Assembly (NCBI GenBank): GCA_016929065.1 | Contig: JAFGJO010000053.1 | Span: 1-34,201 of the forward strand | Source of the DNA: Spirochaetales bacterium | Lineage (GTDB): Bacteria; Spirochaetota; Spirochaetia; SZUA-6; RPPD01 | DNA length: 34,201 nt | Reading direction: 5' to 3' | In this document: one piece after another, positions 24,279 to 32,866 of the stretch | Numbering within the stretch: position 1 is the first letter of the stretch | Layout of the letters: each line of letters opens with the position of its first letter | The notes under the pieces: model-generated | The model's database searches: none | What the model was told of the DNA's origin: nothing | Seen by the model: only the letters and a program-made list of their open reading frames with translations | Program-made: the position numbers and the translations under genes

Positions 24279-26117
24279 ATGAAATCCAAAAGAAGTCCTC
24301 GACAAAAAACAAATAACACAACGGGAAAACTCAAGATTGGGGACAACTGGAGCGCTATTTCCATTATTGCACTTTCACAGAATAACCCGCTGAAAGCGAT
24401 TGCCGAGTTTGTTGAAAACTCCATCGATGCAAGGGCGAAAAACATTACGATAGTCCGGGGGAAAGAACGCGGGGATCAGTATCTGAAAATTATTGATGAC
24501 GGCGAGGGAGTTCCAAAAAATGAGGAAGGAATTCCCAATTTTGCCTATGTTGCCACACATATTTGCGATTCAATTAAAAAACGGCTAAAGAAGAACGGAA
24601 TGCAGGGAATTCAGGGAGAGTTTGGAATTGGATTATTAAGTTTCTGGACTGTCGGCGAGCGGCTCTCCATGTCCTCGGCCGGTACTGACGGCAGTCTCTA
24701 CCGAATGGAAATGACACGGGATGAACAAGGGTATTCAATAACATCAAAAAAAATGCTTCTCCCGGACGAGGGAACAGAGCTGGTCATTCACCCTCTCCTT
24801 CCCGGTCTGCGGCAGCTCTCCGGTGAAAAAATACAAAATTATCTTGCATCGGAACTGCGGGACAGAATACGGACATCAGGTGTCATCATTACCATAAAAG
24901 ACCGGTATTCACGAAAAGAACTGGTTGTCGAACCACGCCAATTTGAAGGGCTGCTGATCCACGATATTCCTTTAATCGAAACACCGTTCGGCGAGATTTA
25001 TCCTGAAATCTATTTGAATGCCTATAATCAGGAAAATACAATTGCCCTTCACCGTCTTGGAACCAGGGTTTTTCCGGATATCACCAAAATTGATGAATTC
25101 AACGAGCATCCATGGAACAGCGGCTACCTTCAGGGAATGATCGACGTCGGATTTCTGAATCTCACCCCGGGGACAAGGGATGGCGTAATCCGCGACGACC
25201 GATACTTTCATTTCATAAATGCACTCGCTGCGATAGAATCAATGCTGTCAGAAATTATTGAGCAGGAAAAAAAGGCCGAGGAAGAAAAGGCAAGCAAAGA
25301 TATTTTAAAGAGTGTGCAAAAAGCCTTGAAAGAAGCATTTCTGGCCTTACCAGCCGAGGAATATGCATGGCTTGATCTCTATGGCGGAAAAGGAACCAAA
25401 CAGGGGAAACAACCGGAATCATCAGACACGGTACAATCCGAACTTCCGCCCGACAATGATGCCGTCATCATGAAAGAAAAAAATCTGGAATTGGGGCTCA
25501 CGGAAGAGAAAAAATTCTATGAATATGCCGGGCCGTTATACAGCGTAATTGTTACTCCCTCTTCATCAATTATTAAAACCCGTGAGAATAAAAATCTGAG
25601 AATTATCGCACGGGACAAAAACCGGCGGCTTGTGGAAAATGCCATTGAAACCAGCTGGTCAATAAAGGAAGGAGCAGGGACGCTTACCAAGACTGCCGGA
25701 GAGATGACAACATTTGAAGCCGCAGAGGAACCTGGAATTACCGTCATAACAGCGGTTGTCACACAGCATAATATTCAGTGTACCGCAGAAAGCATTATTA
25801 CTGTTACCGAAGAACTCATTAAAAAAGATGCTGACAGCCAGACAGGTTCTTCCATGGGACTCCCAAGTTATACATTCAAACATTCGCCGGGAGAACTATG
25901 GCGGTCACGCTATGATAAATCCACAAATGTAATTATCATCAATAACGGACACGCGGATTATCACTTTGCTGCAAAAAAAAATACCAGAAAACTCAAGTAC
26001 ATCACAAAGCTCTATACAAAGGAACTTATTCTGCACAATTTCGCAGGGTACACCAAAGAAGAAATTCTTGAGCGGATGGTTGAACTGGAATTGTATACAG
26101 AAGAAAATCTGAAATAA
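24279..26117 (+). CDS. GHKL (HSP90/MutL/MORC-like) ATPase with Ig-like segment
   Basis: This 612-residue soluble protein has an N-terminal Bergerat-fold ATPase (~20-200). The N-box is EFVENSIDA, with catalytic-type Glu43 and Mg-binding Asn47. The G1 box is DDGEGVP (Asp73) and the G2 box GEFGIGLLSF (~113-122). These fit the HATPase_c_3 group (MutL/HSP90/MORC) rather than sensor kinases. A transducer-like region follows to ~320, then a charged helix (~322-357). A beta-rich Ig/Big-like segment is at ~420-512 and a C-terminal helical module at ~535-612 (SRYD...NVIIIN...ADY...KLKYITKLYTKEL). There is no signal peptide, so the Ig-like part would be cytoplasmic. The ribosome site is absent and a promoter-like pair ends 9 nt before ATG. 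The function is unknown; DNA-associated or defence roles are possible. Confidence 0.85.
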   Translation: MKSKRSPRQKTNNTTGKLKIGDNWSAISIIALSQNNPLKAIAEFVENSIDARAKNITIVRGKERGDQYLKIIDDGEGVPKNEEGIPNFAYVATHICDSIKKRLKKNGMQGIQGEFGIGLLSFWTVGERLSMSSAGTDGSLYRMEMTRDEQGYSITSKKMLLPDEGTELVIHPLLPGLRQLSGEKIQNYLASELRDRIRTSGVIITIKDRYSRKELVVEPRQFEGLLIHDIPLIETPFGEIYPEIYLNAYNQENTIALHRLGTRVFPDITKIDEFNEHPWNSGYLQGMIDVGFLNLTPGTRDGVIRDDRYFHFINALAAIESMLSEIIEQEKKAEEEKASKDILKSVQKALKEAFLALPAEEYAWLDLYGGKGTKQGKQPESSDTVQSELPPDNDAVIMKEKNLELGLTEEKKFYEYAGPLYSVIVTPSSSIIKTRENKNLRIIARDKNRRLVENAIETSWSIKEGAGTLTKTAGEMTTFEAAEEPGITVITAVVTQHNIQCTAESIITVTEELIKKDADSQTGSSMGLPSYTFKHSPGELWRSRYDKSTNVIIINNGHADYHFAAKKNTRKLKYITKLYTKELILHNFAGYTKEEILERMVELELYTEENLK

Positions 26118-26143
26118 AATTTACCGCGGAGAGCACAAAGAAA

Positions 26144-26174
26144 GGGGCTGCCCAATGCATAACCGGACAGCCCC
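26144..26174. terminator. bidirectional terminator between convergent genes
   Basis: GGGGCTG and CAGCCCC arms extend through a further CC/GG pair, around an 11-nt loop. The hairpin lies in the 80-bp space between the GHKL ATPase (+) and the OmpA-like gene (-). T-rich runs follow on both strands (CTTCTTTCC on +; TTTCTTT on -), so it can serve both transcripts. Confidence 0.8.
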
Positions 26175-26197
26175 GTCTTCTTTCCTTGAAACCGTCT

Positions 26198-28960
26198 CTA
26201 CTTCAGCAGGATGAACTCCACCCGTCTGTTTTTCCAGAGGTTTTCTTCATCGCTGAACGGAACGATCGGCCGCGAGGCGCCCACACCCACCGTCGAGATA
26301 CGCGTTTCATCAATCCCCAGGGTGCCCAGTGCCTGCTTGATTGCCTCTGCACGTTTCTTGGCCAATGGAATAAGCTCTTCCACCTGCTCCTGTTCGGCAC
26401 GCACCTTGTCTTTCCAGTACACACTCACCGCGTGGCCTTCGATCAGAATATTGTAGTTTTTATATTTTTTAAAGATCCGTGCAAGACGGTCAAGCGTCCA
26501 CATGTTCTTTTCCAGTGCCTCTTTTGCAACCGCCTTGTAGTCGGCAGTATCCGGCTTGAAGGTAATTGACGGAACCCTGATATACAGCTTGTCGCCATCG
26601 CGGATAACCAGCACGTCAACAGCGATTACTTTTTTAAAGCTCGCTTTGTTGCCGACCGTGTCGGAAATCGCCATGGTCAGTGTATAGTCAGAGGCTGCCT
26701 GGACCAGTTCGCCGTCATCAGAGAGCCCGTCCCACACGATCGATGTTGACGGAGTCCCTTTTCCGGTAAAACTGTTGAAGTGCTTGCCTTTCGGATCGGT
26801 AATTTCCATTGTCCATGAATCAATCCCCGAAGCTTCTTCTATTGCTGATTTAATATACAGTTCGTCCTCAACTCCGTCGTTGTCAGGCGAAAACGGATCG
26901 GGTGAAAACGCAATATCCACAACCGGTGCACTGATATCGAGCCTGAAGCCCTTGCTTGATGCAACCGGCTTGTCGCCCTTGACATATTCAACAGTCAGGC
27001 GCGCGGTGTACAATCCTTCATCAGCAGTCTGACGGTCATCCTTTTTTCCATCCCAGCTCACCGTCTCGCCGACCTTGCCGGTTCCGGTGATCTTCCGCTC
27101 GACGCCGTTTTTTTCATGTACTATTTCCAGCGTCCATGAACTGATGCCATCAGGATTACCGAGAATTACATTAAAGTCCACTGTATCAACTACACCGTCG
27201 CTGTTCGGTGAAAATACCGTCTTGTCGACCGTGATAAAAATCGGTGTTTCCTGGGTATTAATAATAATATTGTCGAATTTCCGGGTCGAGGCATTTCCCG
27301 CACGGTCTGTGCTCGAAAGCGCAACACTGTACACACCGTCAGACAACAGTTTGCCGCCGGAATCTTTTCCATCCCATGCAAAATCCTGGGGCTGCCCTTT
27401 CCACTCAAATGTGTTGACAACTTTTCCGGTTGAATCGGCGACCTCGCCCTTCCAGCTGTCTTCGGCAGACCCGGAAAGCTTTAAAGGCAGCGAATCCTTG
27501 TTGCCGTCATTGTTCGGTGAAAAAATGGTATACGATGCTTTAATTTCTGCTTTTGGAGGAACAGAATCAATTACGACCGGTTTTGCAGGAGTCGTTCCCC
27601 TGTTTCCATTGTCATCCCATGCTTCTACTTCATAGGTATATTTTCCATCGGGGACAACGGCGCCGTTATCATTTTTCCCGTCCCAACTAATGGTCTCTGG
27701 AACTTTCACGCCTTCCTTGACATACAGGAGCCTGTTTACAACATTGTCCAGTTCAAGATTTTCCGGGCGGTATTCCTTGTTTTCGATGGTACGAACAACA
27801 TCGCCTTTTTCGTTTTTGATGACAAGCTTGTAGCCTTTGACGTAGCGTTCATCGCTGATGGAAACCGGCAGATCAAGGTTATCCTGTGTTCCGTCGAGAT
27901 TTGGCGAAACATAGACTGTTTCATCATCTGCTGCCTGGCTTTCCGGTTTGACCGGACTCAGATTCACCTGCGGCGGCTTGTTGTCGGTCAATCCCAGGGC
28001 AATGTTCACACCGCCGCCCAGGGCAAATGCGCTGTCGGAAAGCGGTGCAAATGCGCCGTTGACCTTGATGTCGCTCTTGCTCCAGCCGCGTTCAGTTAAA
28101 AATTCGACATTTTCTTCGAGATCAATTTTAAAATTGACCGAGAACCCGAAGGTGAACGGAAACCGGGTATTGTTGTTGTTCAGTATTTCATTGACATCAA
28201 GTTTGTAGGAAGCCCGTGCAGTAAATGTCTGAAAGATTTCAAACTCTGTTCCCGCATAAAACAGAATATTGCTGCATGTCGGGGACGAAACATCGGCATA
28301 CAGCGTCCATGAGAAGGGTTCTGACTTGAACATTTTCATGGAAATACTCGCTGCCGGGGTGAATGCCGCAGGAAAATAATCGCTCGTGCTGCTGTTGGGA
28401 ACATATCCTTTTCCCATATTGCGAATCGACGCTCCAATGGCAACATCTTCCAGAAATGCCAGTTTTCCCAGCAGGTATATTGCACCGATATCGGCACCAA
28501 GGCCCCAGTCGGTACTCCCCGCCTGTTCACCGAATATTCCCGACACTGACAATCCCACCAACAAATTTGGGAGCAGATCCTTCGAGAATGCGACATGCAG
28601 GCCGCCAAGACTGCCATAATTTGCAGACTGAAGATCTGATCCGGTGTAATTTCCCTGAAACGAAAATACCCCGAAGTTCGTCGGCAGCGACACCCCTGCG
28701 TTGATGACACTGCCGCCCCCGGTATTCGCATCGGAACCGATAAGCGCCAGATAGTTCAAATCCAGCCGGATTCGCTGTTCAAGCGCTGCAGCAGCAGGGT
28801 TGTATGCTGTGGCAACCGGAGCTTCCATCGAGGAGGTCTGCGGTCCCAGCCCGAAGAAAAAGGGCGAATACAGCTCTTCCACATGCTGTGCCTGAGCGCT
28901 GACGATTGATGCTGTAAACAGTATTACAACTGAAAGTGCTTTTACAAGGTTTTTGTTCAT
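26198..28960 (-). CDS. composite outer-membrane protein: PorV/UPF0164-like, FlgD-like Ig repeats, OmpA domain
   Basis: This 920-residue exported protein has a signal peptide cleaved after AQA (~24). Residues ~25-320 resemble the UPF0164/PorV-FadL-like barrel family of Treponema (A-x-N-P-A-A opening, alternating Gly/aromatic strands). Four FlgD-like Ig modules follow, each opening with (F/V)SP(N/D)xDGxxD at ~353, ~482, ~585 and ~690 and containing a WDGK turn. Residues ~790-920 are an OmpA-like peptidoglycan-binding domain (GHAVSV, LAKKRAEAIKQAL, NRRVEFIL). A role as outer-membrane scaffold or porin tethered to peptidoglycan is inferred. ATG 28960 is chosen over an upstream extension because GGAG lies 8 nt upstream and the signal peptide begins there. 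Dyad elements lie upstream. Confidence 0.88.
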   Translation of the reverse strand: MNKNLVKALSVVILFTASIVSAQAQHVEELYSPFFFGLGPQTSSMEAPVATAYNPAAAALEQRIRLDLNYLALIGSDANTGGGSVINAGVSLPTNFGVFSFQGNYTGSDLQSANYGSLGGLHVAFSKDLLPNLLVGLSVSGIFGEQAGSTDWGLGADIGAIYLLGKLAFLEDVAIGASIRNMGKGYVPNSSTSDYFPAAFTPAASISMKMFKSEPFSWTLYADVSSPTCSNILFYAGTEFEIFQTFTARASYKLDVNEILNNNNTRFPFTFGFSVNFKIDLEENVEFLTERGWSKSDIKVNGAFAPLSDSAFALGGGVNIALGLTDNKPPQVNLSPVKPESQAADDETVYVSPNLDGTQDNLDLPVSISDERYVKGYKLVIKNEKGDVVRTIENKEYRPENLELDNVVNRLLYVKEGVKVPETISWDGKNDNGAVVPDGKYTYEVEAWDDNGNRGTTPAKPVVIDSVPPKAEIKASYTIFSPNNDGNKDSLPLKLSGSAEDSWKGEVADSTGKVVNTFEWKGQPQDFAWDGKDSGGKLLSDGVYSVALSSTDRAGNASTRKFDNIIINTQETPIFITVDKTVFSPNSDGVVDTVDFNVILGNPDGISSWTLEIVHEKNGVERKITGTGKVGETVSWDGKKDDRQTADEGLYTARLTVEYVKGDKPVASSKGFRLDISAPVVDIAFSPDPFSPDNDGVEDELYIKSAIEEASGIDSWTMEITDPKGKHFNSFTGKGTPSTSIVWDGLSDDGELVQAASDYTLTMAISDTVGNKASFKKVIAVDVLVIRDGDKLYIRVPSITFKPDTADYKAVAKEALEKNMWTLDRLARIFKKYKNYNILIEGHAVSVYWKDKVRAEQEQVEELIPLAKKRAEAIKQALGTLGIDETRISTVGVGASRPIVPFSDEENLWKNRRVEFILLK

Positions 28961-28982
28961 TTTTTTCTCTCCACTTCTGTTT

Positions 28983-28988
28983 AATATA
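28983..28988 (-). promoter_or_regulatory. possible -10 of the OmpA-like gene
   Basis: TATATT on the minus strand (5/6) lies 22 bp before ATG 28960. The -35 zone is T-rich without a clear TTGACA. The ATGCCA dyad sits just upstream. Confidence 0.3.
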
Positions 28989-29011
28989 CCATCTTCCCAA
29001 TAAATAAAAAC

Positions 29012-29037
29012 ATGCCAAATGGCATATTTTTCGAAAA
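29012..29037. promoter_or_regulatory. dyad cluster upstream of the OmpA-like gene
   Basis: ATGCCA-AA-TGGCAT (29012-29025) is a perfect 6-bp inverted repeat. TTTTCGAAAA (29028-29037) is a perfect palindrome immediately beside it. Both lie 52-77 bp upstream of ATG 28960, in the likely -35/operator region. No specific regulator is recognised. Confidence 0.4.
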
Positions 29038-29063
29038 TCATATTGTACAAGTGAAATTACCGG

Positions 29064-29075
29064 TTTTTCGAAAAA
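29064..29075. promoter_or_regulatory. second TTTTTCGAAAAA palindrome
   Basis: This perfect 12-bp palindrome is centred 37 bp from the TTTTCGAAAA element at 29028-29037. It lies just past the DUF1707 stop codon on the minus strand and could be a second operator copy. Confidence 0.35.
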
Positions 29076-29084
29076 TCCACAAGA

Positions 29085-29723
29085 TTATTCAAGAATTTTA
29101 TTGATGATCCGTCGCAGCACATTCGGTTTTCGCGGGCCCTTGATTTCAACGCCGCCCATAAAGGTAAATCCCTTGATATGTATTGTCGGCGCGCCGGGAA
29201 GAGTGGCTCCATGCACATGGTTTTCAAATCCACCCATAAATGCCAGACCGTCGTTGATTACATTGACGCCTTCCGGCACCCGGATATCTACCCCGCCCAT
29301 AAATGCAAAGATGGTTATGGATATGCCGCCCGGCGGAATCAATGCTTTGGAAAAATCAAGGTCCACTCCGCCCATAATGGCAACCGATTTGATGTTTTTT
29401 GCCGGCCGCCACTCTCCCTTTCTGGTAACACCGGAGAACACGCTGATAAAATTGTCGGATTCCGGGACATTTCCCCTGTTTATGGAAAACAAGGCAGAGT
29501 CTGGTTGTGTTTGACCGGCAGGAGGTGCCTGATTAATATCTTCGACCGGGATGTCCTCGACGAGTTCAATGAGGTCTGCACGATTTCGGGTATTTGTTGC
29601 GATATCAAGACGCTTCTCGAAATCATCATCTTCAAGATAATCTTTTGCATACGCGTGTTTGAGATGGTCGATTACTTTTTGACGGGCAATTTTGGAAATC
29701 CCGATATCCAGTTCTTTTGACAT
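29085..29723 (-). CDS. DUF1707 / LiaF-like protein
   Basis: This is a 212-residue protein without a membrane helix. Residues ~10-60 match the DUF1707 (SHOCT-like) helix pattern (A-x-D-Y-L-x-x-D-D-F-E-x-R-L-D-x-A, R-A-D-L-x-x-L-x-x-D-I-P). Residues ~95-198 are a LiaF/YvqF-like beta-helix with four MGG turns: IMGGVDL (~116), FMGGVDI (~141), FMGGF (~162) and FMGGVEI (~188). Related proteins act in cell-envelope stress sensing (LiaF inhibits the LiaRS system), but no LiaRS is here. AGGATATAAT precedes ATG 29723 by ~8 nt. The gene is divergent from the ABC transporter pair, which may share its control region. Confidence 0.85.
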   Translation of the reverse strand: MSKELDIGISKIARQKVIDHLKHAYAKDYLEDDDFEKRLDIATNTRNRADLIELVEDIPVEDINQAPPAGQTQPDSALFSINRGNVPESDNFISVFSGVTRKGEWRPAKNIKSVAIMGGVDLDFSKALIPPGGISITIFAFMGGVDIRVPEGVNVINDGLAFMGGFENHVHGATLPGAPTIHIKGFTFMGGVEIKGPRKPNVLRRIINKILE

Positions 29724-29807
29724 ATTATATCCTGATTCTTCACAGTATGAAAATTGGCTTTTATAGTCAAGATGATTTTCTGTTTTTCAGGCTCCTGCCG
29801 TATTATT

Positions 29808-29836
29808 TTGACTTTATGGAAATATTCACGTATCTT
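29808..29836 (+). promoter_or_regulatory. promoter for the ABC transporter operon
   Basis: TTGACT (29808-29813, 5/6) and TATCTT (29831-29836, 4/6) are separated by the ideal 17 bp, 45 bp before ATG 29881. Confidence 0.5.
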
Positions 29837-29880
29837 CACAATGAAGAAAACAAACTGCCTGAATAAAAAGGTCTGCGAAT

Positions 29881-30762
29881 ATGGATAGTATTCTTGAAAT
29901 AAAAAATCTTAAAAAATATTACAAAGAAGTCAAAGCAGTTGACGGGATTGATTTTAGTGTACAGGCAGGAAGCTGTTTCGGCCTTTTGGGGCCCAACGGG
30001 GCCGGAAAAACCACGACGATCGAATTGATTGAGACCATTCTAAAACCCGATGCCGGCACGATTCTTTTTCAGGGAAAACCCATAGACCATTCATTCAAAA
30101 ACAGCATCGGGATTCAATTTCAGACAACCGCGCTGCAGGAGTTTCTCACCGTGCGGGAAACCCTCGAATTGTTCGCCAAATTATACCCCAAAAAAAAGCC
30201 GATTGACGAAATCATCGCGATCTGCTCCCTGGAAGACATCATCAAACGGGATAACAGAAAGCTCTCGGGAGGACAGCGCCAGCGGATGCTTTTGGGCATT
30301 GCCCTGATCAATGATCCAGATATTCTTTTCCTCGATGAGCCGACCACCGGCCTTGACCCGCAGGCGCGGAGAAATTTCTGGCAATTGATCGAAAATATAA
30401 AAAATGAAAAAAAGACCGTGATTCTTACTACCCATTACATGGAAGAAGCGGAAGTGCTCTGCGATGATATCGCGGTGATGGACCACGGGAAAATAATCGA
30501 ACAGGGGCATCCCGCGCTGCTCCTTGAGAAATATTTTCAGGGCGTTATTCTGAAAATTCCATCAGAATCATTCCCGAAGAATCCGTCTGTTTCTTTTTCA
30601 TTCGAAAAACGGAACGGCTATGTCCATGTCGTGACCCGGAATGTTGAGAAAACAATCCATGAACTCATCAGGGAAAAAGTACCAATCGAAGGATTAAAGA
30701 TCGACAAGCCGAACCTTGATGACCTGTTTATTACATTGACCGGTTCATCACTCAGAACCTGA
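29881..30762 (+). CDS. ABC-2 type exporter ATP-binding protein
   Basis: This is a 293-residue cytoplasmic ATPase of the drug/lipid exporter (CcmA/DrrA-like) class. The Walker A motif is GPNGAGKTT (~38-46). The Q-loop is in GIQFQ (~78-82), the signature LSGGQRQR (~129-136), the Walker B ILFLDEP (~149-155) and the H-loop TTH (~184-186). The last ~85 residues form the extra domain seen in this class. The permease follows after 18 nt. The substrate is unknown. The upstream gene on the opposite strand is a LiaF-like protein, hinting at envelope stress or antimicrobial export, but this is inference. Confidence 0.93.
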   Translation: MDSILEIKNLKKYYKEVKAVDGIDFSVQAGSCFGLLGPNGAGKTTTIELIETILKPDAGTILFQGKPIDHSFKNSIGIQFQTTALQEFLTVRETLELFAKLYPKKKPIDEIIAICSLEDIIKRDNRKLSGGQRQRMLLGIALINDPDILFLDEPTTGLDPQARRNFWQLIENIKNEKKTVILTTHYMEEAEVLCDDIAVMDHGKIIEQGHPALLLEKYFQGVILKIPSESFPKNPSVSFSFEKRNGYVHVVTRNVEKTIHELIREKVPIEGLKIDKPNLDDLFITLTGSSLRT

Positions 30763-30780
30763 CTGTAACGGAGAAATAAA

Positions 30781-31773
30781 ATGAGACGCTTCTTGGCCAT
30801 ATTTAATGCACGGAATCTGGAGTTTTTCAGGGACAGGGGAAATTTTTTCTGGAACATGTTTCTGCCCATATTCCTTATTTTCGGATTCGCCTTCGCGTTC
30901 TCGGGCAACAACGACGCACAATATAAAATCGGCCTTTCCGGCCAAACTCCTGATACCCTTGAGTTTTTAGGTTTCAAATATCTTCAATTTATTCCCTATA
31001 AAGCTGGTGACGCCGCCCTTGACAAACTGCGCCATCACCAGCTTGACATGTATATCGACTTTGATGCCGGTAATTACTATGTCAATACGGATTCACCAAA
31101 GGGTTACATCGTCGAACGCCTGCTGTTATCCGATCGGGGACAATCATTGCACCGGCAGTCAGTTTCCGGACAGAGTATCAGATACGTCGACTGGTTTGTG
31201 CCGGGGGTTATCGGCATGAACATCATGTTCGGCTGCATCATCGGTGTGGGATTCGTGATCATCCGCTACCGGAAAAACGGGGTGCTCAAACGGTTCAAGG
31301 CAACCCCCATTCACCCTGCCGAGTTTATCAGCGCGCAGATGTTTTCCCGGTTTTTTATCATGGCGCTCATGTGCACGGTTCTGTTTGCCGGGACCAATTT
31401 CTTCCTGCATTTCATGATGAACGGCTCCTACCTGGACCTGGCCTTTATCGCCGCGCTCGCCATACTGTGCCATATTTCACTGGGACTTTTGTTTTCCACG
31501 CGGATAAAAAGCCAGGAACTGGCCGGCGGGGTCATGAACATGTTTATCTGGCCGATGATGTTTCTTTCGGGCATCTTTTTTTCCCTGGAAGGCACTCCGC
31601 CGGTGCTGCAGACCATTTCCCGCTTTTTCCCGATCACCCATTTTATAGAGGCTGCCCGAAAAATCATGCTCGACGGTGCAACGCTGGCCGGCGTTATGGA
31701 CAATATCCTGATCATGGCAGGGATGACTCTTTTATTCCTGATCACCGCTACCCTGATTTTCAAGTGGGAATAG
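30781..31773 (+). CDS. ABC-2 type exporter permease
   Basis: This 330-residue integral membrane protein has TM1 (~22-41), a long extracytoplasmic loop (~42-138), then five membrane helices (~139-161, 182-205, 215-235, 248-265, 303-325). Between TM2 and TM3 it carries RYRKNGVLKRFKATP, the typical coupling element of ABC-2 permeases. GGAG lies 7 nt upstream of ATG. It pairs with the preceding ATPase to form an exporter; one copy of each would dimerise. The substrate is unknown. Confidence 0.92.
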   Translation: MRRFLAIFNARNLEFFRDRGNFFWNMFLPIFLIFGFAFAFSGNNDAQYKIGLSGQTPDTLEFLGFKYLQFIPYKAGDAALDKLRHHQLDMYIDFDAGNYYVNTDSPKGYIVERLLLSDRGQSLHRQSVSGQSIRYVDWFVPGVIGMNIMFGCIIGVGFVIIRYRKNGVLKRFKATPIHPAEFISAQMFSRFFIMALMCTVLFAGTNFFLHFMMNGSYLDLAFIAALAILCHISLGLLFSTRIKSQELAGGVMNMFIWPMMFLSGIFFSLEGTPPVLQTISRFFPITHFIEAARKIMLDGATLAGVMDNILIMAGMTLLFLITATLIFKWE

Positions 31774-31787
31774 CACCCGCCGTCAGG

Positions 31788-31804
31788 GGAAAAATGACTT
31801 TTCC
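31788..31804 (+). terminator. weak hairpin after the ABC permease gene
   Basis: GGAAAA/TTTTCC arms with a 5-nt loop lie 14 bp after the permease stop. No U-tract follows. It could attenuate read-through into the DUF6765 gene. Confidence 0.25.
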
Positions 31805-31846
31805 AAATTTGAATCAACCGCTATACTGTGGTTTGAGAAAAAATCA

Positions 31847-32863
31847 ATGAATATTGAATTTCACTATTATATGACATATATTCTCGCCAAATATGCGGGA
31901 CTGGAAGAATATGACTGCATCACGGTCGCATATTCTTCCCAGTATGTTGACAACAATCTCGTTGGTCACCGTATCCACACCGACGGGAAGGCCTACGAGA
32001 CAACGGTGACCCACAATTACAGCTGGTGGAGCGACTGGTTCCCCCTGCACGTGTACGTGCCGTTTCATTTTTTCCCCGGAGACCTTACCTATTACGGCGC
32101 CCGCCGCACCGACGGAAAAAGACACCGTCTCAATACCACACCCGGAGGCCAGTTCGTGCGTGAACTGGCGCGCAGGGCATTTTCAACCGGGAATTTGTAC
32201 CGGATCGGGCTGGGGCTTCATACCCTTGCCGACTCCTGGGCACATCAAAACTTTACCGGCACGAATGATGAGTGGAATACCTATTCGCCGAACTCGCCCA
32301 TCCCCAAGGTGGGCCATGCCGATGCCATCACTGCACCGGACGCGATAACCGGGAAATGGATCGACAGCCGTCTTGAAGGAGAATATCAATATATTGACAA
32401 TGAAGCCCGTTTCCTTGAGGCCGCACAATGTTTATATGGGTATCTGTGTGAATATACCGGTAAGTGGCAGCGCACCACAGATCCCGCAGATCACCCTGAT
32501 GACTGGGAAAAAGTCCGCAGCCGGATAAAATACCTTATCGGGGATTATGACGAGTTTAACATGCGCCAGACAGAACGGATCAACGGGTATATCCTGGAAG
32601 AAGAACTTCTGGAATACAACAAATACGACTGGTTTCGGGAGGCGGTCCATTACAATGAGAGTGAATCAAAGCTCGAAGACATGTTCAAAGGGTATGACAA
32701 GCTTGCCTGGTTTAAAGAGGAGTTCCTGCATAAAACCGGCTTCCTGAAAAAATCGCCACTGGTTGGCCGCGACAGTTTTTATTTCTCTCATTATTTCAAC
32801 TGGCATGAGGCTGCAAAAGAGCATGTAAAAGATGCACGGCTAATTTTAAAAGGAGTACTGTAG
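31847..32863 (+). CDS. DUF6765 family protein
   Basis: This is a 338-residue soluble protein resembling DUF6765. It opens M-N-x-E-F-H-Y-Y-M-T-Y, then A-Y-S-S-Q-Y-V-D. The central LHTLADSWAHQNF gives His125-x3-Asp129-x3-His133, and further histidines occur near the N- and C-termini (His6, HYFNWHEAAKEH). This arrangement recalls the zinc ligands of the phospholipase C / P1-nuclease fold, but that is my inference; the family function is not established. No signal peptide is seen. The ribosome site is weak. The DNA methyltransferase start lies only 3 nt after the stop, so the two genes are tightly coupled. Confidence 0.72.
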   Translation: MNIEFHYYMTYILAKYAGLEEYDCITVAYSSQYVDNNLVGHRIHTDGKAYETTVTHNYSWWSDWFPLHVYVPFHFFPGDLTYYGARRTDGKRHRLNTTPGGQFVRELARRAFSTGNLYRIGLGLHTLADSWAHQNFTGTNDEWNTYSPNSPIPKVGHADAITAPDAITGKWIDSRLEGEYQYIDNEARFLEAAQCLYGYLCEYTGKWQRTTDPADHPDDWEKVRSRIKYLIGDYDEFNMRQTERINGYILEEELLEYNKYDWFREAVHYNESESKLEDMFKGYDKLAWFKEEFLHKTGFLKKSPLVGRDSFYFSHYFNWHEAAKEHVKDARLILKGVL

Positions 32864-32866
32864 CGG

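Noticed and set aside
27075-27635. 186-codon + strand ORF antisense to the OmpA-like gene
   Set aside because: Shadow frame of the Ig-repeat coding region; Ser/Pro-rich and without features.
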